A DNA stretch of 64,000 nucleotides from Alphaproteobacteria bacterium WMHbin7. Lineage in GTDB: Bacteria; Pseudomonadota; Alphaproteobacteria; Rhodospirillales; WMHbin7. The notes beneath the pieces were generated by a model. The model searched no databases. It was not told the origin of the DNA and saw only the letters and a program-made list of their open reading frames with translations. Made by a program: the position numbers and the translations under genes. Of the stretch, positions 1 to 8,577 are shown in pieces; the first letter of the stretch is position 1, and each line of letters begins with the position of its first letter. The stretch covers positions 29,713 to 93,712 of the forward strand of contig PDZW01000012.1 of the NCBI GenBank assembly GCA_002753155.1. The letters run 5' to 3'.

Positions 1-201
1 TCGCTATTCAATTCAATGCCAAGAAGTGCGAGCGCCGTTACGACGACGGGCTGCCGCTTGCGCGTCATCGACAAGGGCGAGATGGACCGTCGGGTAGAAA
101 CGCTGGATTCATTCTCTCGTCATTGGGTATCATATTTGATCAGCCGCATCGCCGATCTATCCGGGCGGGTGGCGGAATCGGGCCTGGGAGGTCAACCATG
201 A
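1..201 (+). CDS. C-terminal part of a cyclic-nucleotide-binding domain protein, truncated by window start
   Basis: Frame-1 translation ...PRSASAVTTTGCRLRVIDKGEMDRRVETLDSFSRHWVSYLISRIADLSGRVAES aligns by eye with the C-terminus of the next ORF (KRSATAIAALDTKLAVVPAAKFQAKMDALDPFMRAWVQFLKHRILDLSSRVAE). Confidence 0.7.
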   Translation, partial: SLFNSMPRSASAVTTTGCRLRVIDKGEMDRRVETLDSFSRHWVSYLISRIADLSGRVAESGLGGQP

Positions 202-569
202 GCGTTTCAACCTTTGAAGACGGCCTTAACTGCTTGAATTATAAAAAGGGCCAGGTGATTTTCGAGGAGGGTGATGCGGCAAATTCAGCCTTCATGATTC
301 TTTCCGGTTCTGTCATGATCGTGAAACGGACAGCGGCTGAAGACGTCTTGCTGACCACGCTGAAGGCGAATCAGGCATTTGGAGAATTGGCCCTGATCGA
401 TGGCACCAAACGAAGTGCTACGGCCATCGCCGCCTTGGACACTAAGCTGGCGGTCGTTCCGGCGGCCAAATTTCAGGCCAAGATGGACGCGTTGGATCCG
501 TTCATGCGGGCATGGGTTCAGTTTCTGAAACACCGTATCCTCGATCTGTCCAGCCGGGTGGCCGAGTGA
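198..569 (+). CDS. Single-domain cyclic-nucleotide-binding (Crp-type effector domain) protein
   Basis: FGELALIDGTKRSATAIA phosphate-binding-cassette-like motif; ATG at 198 overlaps the upstream TGA (ATGA), so the start is internal to the 123..569 ORF. Confidence 0.8.
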   Translation: MSVSTFEDGLNCLNYKKGQVIFEEGDAANSAFMILSGSVMIVKRTAAEDVLLTTLKANQAFGELALIDGTKRSATAIAALDTKLAVVPAAKFQAKMDALDPFMRAWVQFLKHRILDLSSRVAE

Positions 570-579
570 TGTCTGGAGT

Positions 580-1908
580 TTGGCATTGAATAATTGCAGC
601 CACATCGTTCATGAACTGAAGCGGCATTATCTGTTTGCCGCACTGTCCGACGATGTGCTGACCAAGATTTCCCAATCCGGCCGCTTGATGCAGATGGAGA
701 ATGGCGATGTCTTGTTTCGCAAAGGCGATCCCGGCGATTTCTTCTTTTGCGTCTTGAAGGGCTCTATCCAGATTGGAGTTGATGTCGAGCCGGGTCGCTT
801 CCATTTGATGAACGTGCTTTCGTCGGGCGCGGTTTTTGGCGAGGTGGCTTTGCTTGACGGCATGCCCCGCACGGCTGATGCGGTCGCCGATGGGCAGGTC
901 CAACTTTTCACCCTTCACCGCAACGACTTTAGAAAAATCCTGATAGAAGAATGTCAATTGGAAGAACTGCTCCTTCGTCTGCTCTGCGAGCGCATTCGCT
1001 GGATAAGCGACCAAGTGGAGCAAAAGGACCGCGCCAAGATGGAGCTGCGTAAGCTCAGCCAAGCGGTTGAGCACAGTCCCAGCATTGTCATGATCACTGA
1101 TCGGGCCGGAACGATCGAATATGTGAACCCGAAATTCTCTGCCATTACCGGATGGTCGAGCGCCGACGTCGTTGGCAAGACCCCGCAGATTCTGAATTCC
1201 GACCTCACGCCGCGCGAAATCTATCACGACATGTGGGCCACCATTCAGTCTGGTGCCGAGTGGCGTGGGGAGCTGAGAAGCAAGAAGAAGGACGGCTCGC
1301 TGTATTGGGCGCGCTGCTCCATCTCGTCCATATTTGACGAGGAGGGAAATCTGACGCATTTCGTCGCCGTCATGGAGGACATTACGGAATACAAGCAGCT
1401 GCAAGATGAGCTTAGCCGACTGGCGACGTCTGATCCGCTGACGGGAATCGCCAACCGCCGCCATTTTCTGAACTGCGCCATCGACGAAATTAAGCGCTCA
1501 CACCGAACCGGCCTGCCGATTTCTGTGATCATGTTGGATGCCGACCACTTCAAGCGTATCAATGACACGTTTGGCCATGCAGGCGGCGACGCTGCGCTTG
1601 TGGCTTTGGTGAATTCAGTCAAGGGGGGGCTGCGTGAGATCGATATTTTTGGGCGGCTGGGGGGCGAGGAATTCGGAATCATTCTTCCCGGCGCCGACCT
1701 GGAAATGGCGGTGGAGGCGGCCGAGCGCCTGCGTGAGTCGCTTCGCCACGCCAAGACAGCCACGCCTCTGACCGTTAGCGTTGGGGTGTCGAAAATTGCA
1801 CCCGGCGAGCCCACGCCAGATCTTGCCCTGAAGCGTGCCGACGAAGCGGTCTATCGCGCCAAGGCAAAGGGTCGCGACCGGGTCGAAGTCGAGTTCTCTT
1901 TTGGTTAG
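580..1908 (+). CDS. cNMP-binding + PAS + GGDEF diguanylate cyclase
   Basis: FGEVALLDGMPRTADAV cNMP motif, PAS region (SPSIVMITDRAGTIEYVNPKFSAITGW), intact RLGGEEFGIILPG; TTG start. Confidence 0.9.
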   Translation: MALNNCSHIVHELKRHYLFAALSDDVLTKISQSGRLMQMENGDVLFRKGDPGDFFFCVLKGSIQIGVDVEPGRFHLMNVLSSGAVFGEVALLDGMPRTADAVADGQVQLFTLHRNDFRKILIEECQLEELLLRLLCERIRWISDQVEQKDRAKMELRKLSQAVEHSPSIVMITDRAGTIEYVNPKFSAITGWSSADVVGKTPQILNSDLTPREIYHDMWATIQSGAEWRGELRSKKKDGSLYWARCSISSIFDEEGNLTHFVAVMEDITEYKQLQDELSRLATSDPLTGIANRRHFLNCAIDEIKRSHRTGLPISVIMLDADHFKRINDTFGHAGGDAALVALVNSVKGGLREIDIFGRLGGEEFGIILPGADLEMAVEAAERLRESLRHAKTATPLTVSVGVSKIAPGEPTPDLALKRADEAVYRAKAKGRDRVEVEFSFG

Positions 1909-2057
1909 AGCATCTTTCGACCACGTGCGATCACGGCGCCGGAGCGCATTTTGGTCATGGGCAGACGAAGGAAGCAGGTCGTGGCGGGACTACGGCCAAG
2001 CCTTCCTGGGAGCCCACGCTCCAAAATCGCCTGGCCAAATGGGCTTCGATCTGGCGG

Positions 2058-2471
2058 TTAAACAACGCTTCGGATTGCCGCAGACATTTCCTGAACATTG
2101 AGGGGCTTGGTTAAAAACACGTTGACCCCGGCATCGGCGGCCAACTGCTTTCCCTCTGCTCCGGCATTTCCGGTCAGCATGATAATCGGAACGTCGGCAT
2201 CCAACCCATCAACAGCCCCGGATCTGATGCGCCTGGCGCACGCCATGCCATCAAAATCCGGCATCAACCAATCCAGAAAGACGATGTCAGAGGTGTTCTT
2301 CGCAATCGCCCCGCTCTCCTGGCGCTCAAGATTTGTCCCACGAAAGAAGAGCGAGCCATTGTCGACTTCAACGACTTCCTTGCAGCCGCACATCTCGACA
2401 GCGATGCGGATCAGCTTGCGCATGTATACGTCGTCTTCAACAATCAAAGCGCGTCTGACCTTGTGGTTCAT
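2058..2471 (-). CDS. Single-domain response regulator receiver protein
   Basis: ALIVEDDVYMRKLIRIAV...VFLDWLMPDFDGMACARRIR...PIIMLTGNA...FLTKPLN. Confidence 0.85.
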   Translation of the reverse strand: MNHKVRRALIVEDDVYMRKLIRIAVEMCGCKEVVEVDNGSLFFRGTNLERQESGAIAKNTSDIVFLDWLMPDFDGMACARRIRSGAVDGLDADVPIIMLTGNAGAEGKQLAADAGVNVFLTKPLNVQEMSAAIRSVV

Positions 2472-2896
2472 TGTTCTTCCTCCGAATGCCTTGTGGCCTT
2501 CGCATGTTTCCAATCTATCACCAAGGAAACAAGCTAAAAGGGAGGGTCTATAACCAAATATAGGCCTTAGAAAAAATAGCGAATTACGAAAAACGAGTTG
2601 AAAAATAATAACATAATTGTTGAGGCCTTTCCTCAGGATCTCACTTTTGCAGCCTTACACCTTATAACGGCTCGAAACTATTGACGCTTCCGGTCGTTCA
2701 TTCTGCAAGCTGGCATAAGAGGCAGGCCAAGCCCGCCGCCAGGGCGCATCGATTGAGGGGGTGCATGCCCCTGGTCTGAGATCGTCTGCGTTTGTCCGGT
2801 CTTGAGACATCGGGCGAGTCTTCTGAAACAGGAGCCGTAAGGCGGCTGCGCACACCACCCTTCGATACCGCACTCGATCCCTGTCAATCCGCCAGG

Positions 2897-3847
2897 TCAC
2901 ATCTTCCGGAACTGGCTTGGCGACTTATCAAACTGCGCCTTGAAGGCATTCGTGAAATTGGTGACGTGGCTATAGCCAATTCGAAAGGCGATCTGCTTGA
3001 TCGGCACATCGGTATTTTCAATGGCCAAGCGTGCGTTCTCCAGCCTCTCGCGCTTCAGATATTCGAAGACAGGATAGCCATAGAGGGCGCGAAATCCCTC
3101 GCTCAGGCGCTTTTCGGACAATCCCACCGAACGGGCGAGATCGATCACGCGGGGCGGGGTGCGCATATCGGCAAGAAGCCGGTCACGTGCTTCGCGCACA
3201 GCCCTCTCTTCGCGGGCGGTCAAAGCCCGCCCGCCTGCTTGGCCATCGCGCAATGCCGCCACCTGAAGAGAAAGCATTTGAAGCATGCTGCCCTCGAGAA
3301 ACAATTCAAGAAGGCGCCCGGTCAGCCCAGGCTTCACCATCGCCTTGGCTAACATGCGTAGCGGGCGCGAGACGGGGATAGGCAGTATTTTCGATACACT
3401 CCTAGTTGGATTCAGCAAGGGGGCGAGTGCCGAAGGAACTTCATCGTCGAGCAATTGAACGAGCGCATCTGGCGCCATCGAGTAACCAGCGTAGAGAATA
3501 TGCTCTCCTGCCCTCAAGTCGTAGCGCGCCCGCATCTTTGCCGGGTAGAAAAGCAGGCCGCTGGAGGGGCTTACCTTCGCCTTGAGGCCATCGGGGAAGG
3601 TAATCTTTACCCGTCCCGAGGCGGCGACATGACTGCAAACGCGATATTGGTCAGCATCGCCTTGCGGCTCAAAAATCATCGGGCGGCGGACATCGATGAC
3701 GTGGGTGAATAGCTGAATATTCGGCCCCAGGTCATAGCGCATATTAATTGCCCGGCAGTGTTCGTTATCCAGGCGGCTGCCATGGGAGGGAAGTGTTTCA
3801 TTCTCTCCCGTCTCGTAAGAAATCAACCAATCGAAGCTTCGTTGCAT
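2897..3847 (-). CDS. AraC-family transcriptional regulator
   Basis: C-terminal double HTH: VIDLARSVGLSEKRLSEGFRALYGYPVFEYLKRERLENARLAIENTDVPIKQIAFRIGYSHVTNFTNAFKAQFDKSPSQFRK. Confidence 0.9.
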   Translation of the reverse strand: MQRSFDWLISYETGENETLPSHGSRLDNEHCRAINMRYDLGPNIQLFTHVIDVRRPMIFEPQGDADQYRVCSHVAASGRVKITFPDGLKAKVSPSSGLLFYPAKMRARYDLRAGEHILYAGYSMAPDALVQLLDDEVPSALAPLLNPTRSVSKILPIPVSRPLRMLAKAMVKPGLTGRLLELFLEGSMLQMLSLQVAALRDGQAGGRALTAREERAVREARDRLLADMRTPPRVIDLARSVGLSEKRLSEGFRALYGYPVFEYLKRERLENARLAIENTDVPIKQIAFRIGYSHVTNFTNAFKAQFDKSPSQFRKM

Positions 3848-3987
3848 CCAGCCTTATCTTCCTCACACCGCCACCCAAAAAATTATTGAAGCTTAGCAAA
3901 ATTAAAGCAAGCGCCATAAAGGCGGGCAGGCAGCGCGATCGCATAATTTCTGCGGAATTGCATATATTGTAGCGCATTTGCATAGCT

Positions 3988-5701
3988 TTGCTGGCGCAAA
4001 ACAGCCTGGGGATTGTGATAAGAAGTTCAATAAGCTCGGCGGGATCAGCGGGGCAGGTGCGCGTTGTTGAATTGTGGGGGCGCGTTTTGGCCACAGGTTT
4101 TGCGACTTTTGGGGCTTTGTCGGCAGTCTTGGTAACATTCGCCCTGCCCGCGATGGCAGGAGAGGCTGTGTCTCCCAAATGGGGGCCTCACATCGATCTG
4201 GAAGGCAAGGCAGGCACCAAACGCAATCTGGGTGAGGCGGATCTATTCGTTCCCCTGGTGCAAAATCAACAAAGCCTGCTTTTCGCCGATTTTCGCACAA
4301 GATTGGATGATCACGGCAGCCAGGAAGGAAATTTCGGCCTGGGGGCTCGCGCCATGCTGGATCATGGCTGGAACCTGGGTGCTTACGGGTATTTCGACCG
4401 GCGCAGAAGCGACAACGGCAACTACTTCAACCAGGCTACGCTGGGAATCGAGGGATTGTCCCAAGACTGGGACGTGCGCTTGAACAGCTATCTGCCCGTG
4501 GGTCGGCGCACCCATTTGATGGAAGCCTGAGCACAGCCACCCTTTCCGGCAGCACCGTCATCTTCAAGGGTGGCGAGGAACGGTCGATGCAGGGCTTCGA
4601 TGCCGAAATCGGCTGGCGATTGCCTTTCTTCAAGGCGGATGCCGGGCAGCAATTGCGTATTTACGGAGGCGGTTATCGCTTTGCCGCCGATTCGGAAACT
4701 GTCCCCAAGATACAGGGCCCGCGCGGTCGCCTGGATCTGACCTTCGCCCAAGTTCCCTACCTATGGGATGGATCGCGCTTGAGCCTGGGGGCTGAAGTAC
4801 AGCATGACAATCCTCGCGGTACCCAGGGCTTTGTGTCGGCGCGCCTGCGTATTCCCCTGCAGTTTTTCGGCAAAGCCGACCCTGCAAAATTGACGGCGCA
4901 GGAACTGCGCATGACCGATCCCATCATCCGAGATATCGACATCGTGTCGCAGGCTAGGGCATATGGAGCGCCGGAAGCGGCCACGCAAACGGCCAGCGGC
5001 CAGACCCTGACCGTGCTGGACAGCAACACCACAACGGGCGCTGGTTTGCCAGCCGCCATCGCCGCTGCCGGGGCCAATAGCATAGTAATCCTGTCAGGCA
5101 CCTTCAGCACGACAGCCGTCACCACCTTGCAATCCGGTCAAACCGTGATGGGTGGTGGCAGTACCAGTGTACGCAGCCTGTCCGGCCGGACGGCAACCTG
5201 ACAACACCCAGTGCCACCCTTTCCGCGACCATCGCTGCCGACAGCGCTGCGGTGCCCATGGCCAACAACAGCACATTGATCGGGATGACCATCAACCAGT
5301 CTTACGGCGGCGGTGTCGTTAGCGCTTGGGGTGTCACTGCCGATGGTGTCAGCGGCGCTACCATTTCCAATAACAAAATCACAATCAACCATGCGAGCAG
5401 CAACGCATTCGGTGTGCGGGCTGTTACCAATTCCAGTAGCATCATCGTCAGCGGCAACACCATCTCGGTCACTAACACGAATGGCCATGCCTATGGGCTG
5501 CAGGTTACTGGAACCTCGTCAGCGACCGTGACTGGAAACACATTCTCTGCGGATGGCACCCTATCCGACAGGGCCATCTACCTAGCCAACGCGACCATCC
5601 AGTCCGGTTCCACCGGCAACGCTATTTTGGCTGGTACGTGTAATAATGCTGGAGGCAATACCGGCTCGATCGGCTTGACTGACGGCACGACCTGTCCTTA
5701 G
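3988..5701 (+). pseudogene. Inverse-autotransporter (intimin/invasin-type beta-barrel) surface protein with C-terminal right-handed beta-helix-like region, interrupted by two frameshifts
   Basis: Three consecutive ORFs in frames 1, 3 and 2 (3988-4530, 4587-5201, 5252-5701) read as one protein: signal peptide; GPHIDLEGKAGTKRNLGEADLFVPL...LFADFRTRLDDHGSQEGNFGLGAR...LGAYGYFDRR / GSLSTATLSGSTVIFKGGEERSMQGFDAEIGWRLP...GGGYRF / repeated ISNNKITI, VSGNTISV, VTGNTFS turns. Confidence 0.7.
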
Positions 5702-5758
5702 GCGCGAATTCACTTGGTCTATGGTTTCCCGCGTCACCAGGCGAAAAGAACCCGCCGG

Positions 5759-5778
5759 GAGAGGGCTGCCGCCCTCTC
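5759..5778 (-). terminator. Rho-independent-like terminator downstream of irr
   Basis: 8-bp stem GAGAGGGC-loop-GCCCTCTC followed downstream on the minus strand by a TTCTTTT stretch. Confidence 0.4.
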
Positions 5779-5799
5779 GTCAGCGCAGTGGACCTGGCC

Positions 5800-6210
5800 T
5801 CAGTCGGCCAGGCGAATCACCACATCGACGCGGCGGATGCGCGTTCCCGCAGGGGGGACCGGCAGATGGTCGATATTCAACACATCGCCCATCACATCTT
5901 CCAGGCGTCCCTGACGCTCGAAATAGAAATGATGGTGGTCCGATGTATTGGTGTCGAAGTAGGAACGGCCTGAATCCGCCACGATCTCACGCAGCAGGCT
6001 CACCTCGGTAAACTGGTGCAGCGTATTGTAAACGGTGGCCAGCGAAACGCGCACATTGGCCTGTAAGGCCTCGCTGTGCAGTTGCTCGGCGGTGACGTGG
6101 CGGTGCCCGTTCTCGAACAAAAGCTTGGCCAAAGCCAGACGCTGACGGGTGGGGCGCAGTCCGGCTCCGCGCAGGCGGTCCATGGCAAGGCTGTAAGGGC
6201 GGGCGTTCAT
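5800..6210 (-). CDS. irr: Fur-family iron response regulator, Irr-type
   Basis: LRPTRQRLALAKLLFENGHRHVTAEQLHSEA...VSLATVYNTLHQFTEVSLLREI...SYFDTNTSDHHHFYFE; HHH motif typical of Irr. Confidence 0.8.
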   Translation of the reverse strand: MNARPYSLAMDRLRGAGLRPTRQRLALAKLLFENGHRHVTAEQLHSEALQANVRVSLATVYNTLHQFTEVSLLREIVADSGRSYFDTNTSDHHHFYFERQGRLEDVMGDVLNIDHLPVPPAGTRIRRVDVVIRLAD

Positions 6211-6245
6211 GGCGATATCTCGATATTGGTGTTGGGGTATCTACT

Positions 6246-6262
6246 CATGCCAAATTGGCATG
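6246..6262. promoter_or_regulatory. Inverted repeat upstream of irr; candidate operator
   Basis: CATGCCAA-A-TTGGCATG: 8-bp perfect arms, 1-nt centre, about 36 nt upstream of the irr start. Confidence 0.45.
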
Positions 6263-6383
6263 CATTACGTCTTATCATGTCACGAACGTCAAAACCTGTC
6301 ACGTAAATTATAATTCCTAGAAAACAAGTCGGGCATTGTCCAAAGACTTACAGAACATCAAGGCTCGCCGCGATATTCTATGA

Positions 6384-7781
6384 TTAGAAGCCTGTCAGAA
6401 TGCGCTCTACGAGTTGAGCCACGCTGGGGACAAAACCGTTTGCATAGAAAGGATCCGAAGCAAAACGGTAGGCATTATGGCCAGCAAACATCAACTCCTG
6501 CTCGATGTCTTGACCATGGGCGACGTTTTGCAGGGTCTTTTGAATGCAGAACGAGCGGGGATCGGCCAGCCTGCCCGTCGTTCCCTCCTCGTTTTGCGAC
6601 CAGTTCGAGAAAGAGCAGCCCGACAGGCAGCCCATGCAGGAAACCTGATCCTTATGAATGGCTTCTGCCTTTTCAGGTGAAACAAAGATGAGGGTCGAAT
6701 CGGGGGTTCTCAGCGGCGTCGAGAAACCCTTGGCAATCCATCCGTCCGCGCGCGCCTTGTCTTGTGGCGTTACAAAGACAAGTCGACCGCTGGAACCAAC
6801 GCCCATGGACACGGTGTGCTCGCCGATGGCATCGGCCGTAAAGAGGATCTGACGGTCCGAACGCTCGACCAACTCGCCCAGAAAGGGGTTCTTGACGGCT
6901 GATGAGTAAAAACCGGTGGGGCTGAAGCGGTGCAGCAGCACATCGCCGGGACTGAGGGCCGCAAGACGCTTCTTCCAAGCCTCTGGTATAGGTGATTCCC
7001 TGGTCAGCATGGGCCGGGTGCCAAACTGGAAGGCGACGGGACCGATCTCGGGATTATCCAGCCAGTCCTCCCATTCCGACAGCCACCAGACACCTCCGGC
7101 CATGATCACCGGAACCTCCTTGAGGCCCGCCTCGTTCATGGCGGTGCGCAGCTCAGCCACGCGGGCATAGGGGGCCTGGGGCACCAAGGGATCTTCGCTG
7201 TTGGACAGGCCGTTATGGCCGCCCGCCAGCCAGGGGTCCTCATAGACCACGCCACCCAGAAGCTCTGGCGTCTTGTGATAGGCCCGTTTCCATAAGGCCT
7301 TGAAAGCGCGGGCCGATGACACGATGGGATAGTAGTAGATGTTGTAATGCGCAGCGATTTCGGCCACGCGGTAGGGCATGCCGGCACCGCAGGTGACACC
7401 CTGAATCAGGCCCTTGGCGCCTTCTAGAATGCCGGTCAACACCCGCTCGGCGCCGCCCATTTCCCAAAGAATGTTGACATGGATGGCGCCCTTGCCGCCC
7501 GAGGTTTCGTGCGCCACCTGGGCTTGATAGATGCCGCCCTTAATACCATAGGCCACCAGCTCCTCGAAGCGCTCGCGCCTGGTCTTGCCATAATAGATTT
7601 GGGGAATGTTGTTGCCGTCGGCGTCATGGCTGTCGGCATTGACGCCGGAAAAGGTACCGACGCCGCCCGTTTTCGCCCAGGCGCCTGAAGAAATACCGGT
7701 GGTAACGGCAACGCCCTTTCCGCCCTCGATCAGCGGCAGAACGTCGCGGCCCGACATACGAATTGACTCAAGTGCCTTCAC
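6384..7781 (-). CDS. Nitronate monooxygenase / 2-nitropropane dioxygenase-like flavin oxidoreductase
   Basis: GISSGAWAKTGGVGTFSGVNAD..., ...VPVIMAGGVWWLSEWEDWL...GPVAFQFGTRPMLT; Cys cluster CMGCLSGC near C-terminus. Confidence 0.7.
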   Translation of the reverse strand: MKALESIRMSGRDVLPLIEGGKGVAVTTGISSGAWAKTGGVGTFSGVNADSHDADGNNIPQIYYGKTRRERFEELVAYGIKGGIYQAQVAHETSGGKGAIHVNILWEMGGAERVLTGILEGAKGLIQGVTCGAGMPYRVAEIAAHYNIYYYPIVSSARAFKALWKRAYHKTPELLGGVVYEDPWLAGGHNGLSNSEDPLVPQAPYARVAELRTAMNEAGLKEVPVIMAGGVWWLSEWEDWLDNPEIGPVAFQFGTRPMLTRESPIPEAWKKRLAALSPGDVLLHRFSPTGFYSSAVKNPFLGELVERSDRQILFTADAIGEHTVSMGVGSSGRLVFVTPQDKARADGWIAKGFSTPLRTPDSTLIFVSPEKAEAIHKDQVSCMGCLSGCSFSNWSQNEEGTTGRLADPRSFCIQKTLQNVAHGQDIEQELMFAGHNAYRFASDPFYANGFVPSVAQLVERILTGF

Positions 7782-7835
7782 GGCTTCTCTCTCCCCGATT
7801 GACCCCGTACATATAGACCTCTTGAACCCGGCTGA

Positions 7836-8570
7836 CTACCCTTCGCTTAATGATTTCGGGTCGTCCGTGAAGATGCTGTCCACCCCCATCGCCCACAGGC
7901 GGCGAGCCTCGGTCGGATCGTTCACAGTATAGGCCAGCACGGCCATGCCTGCGTCATGAATCGCAGAAATGTGAGAGGGCTGCACATAGTTCGCGTTTAA
8001 ATTGAGGCTGGCGGCACGGACGGATCGCGCCCTTTCCAGAAGGTCCTGATCGAAGCGCTCGGCAAGATAGCCGATGGGCCAGGGGCACAGGCCATTTGCC
8101 AGGGCCAGGACCTCGTGGCTGAAGCTGGAAATCAGGGGCGGGGGGGCCGTTTCCGGCCAGACTTTCTTGGCAACGGCAAGCGCTGCCTGCACCATTTCTA
8201 AGGCTTCGCCCTGGTCTGGCTTCAGTTCGATGTTCACTTCCATGCCCAGGCGGGCGATGGTCGATAGCGCCTCTTCGAGCGTGGGGATGGGCTCGTCTCT
8301 GAAACGTGGCGAAAACCATGTGCCCGCATCCAGGCTTTTCAACTCGTCCAGCCGGTGCTGGGCCACACGACCCAGGCCGTTGGTGGTGCGCTCGAGCGTC
8401 TCGTCGTGAAAGACCACGGGAATGCCGCCCTTGCACAGGCGGACATCCAACTCGACCCACTCAGCACCCAGATCGGCGGCGCAAAAAAAGGACGCCAGAG
8501 TGTTCTCTGGCGCCCATTTTGCAGCCCCCCGGTGACCGATAAGACGCGGCCACCGGAGTTGGCTGATCAT
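7836..8570 (-). CDS. ugpQ: Glycerophosphodiester phosphodiesterase
   Basis: LIGHRGAAKWAPENTLASFFCAADLGAEWVELDVRLCKGGIPVVFHDETLERTTNG. Confidence 0.9.
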   Translation of the reverse strand: MISQLRWPRLIGHRGAAKWAPENTLASFFCAADLGAEWVELDVRLCKGGIPVVFHDETLERTTNGLGRVAQHRLDELKSLDAGTWFSPRFRDEPIPTLEEALSTIARLGMEVNIELKPDQGEALEMVQAALAVAKKVWPETAPPPLISSFSHEVLALANGLCPWPIGYLAERFDQDLLERARSVRAASLNLNANYVQPSHISAIHDAGMAVLAYTVNDPTEARRLWAMGVDSIFTDDPKSLSEG

Positions 8571-8577
8571 GCCCTGC

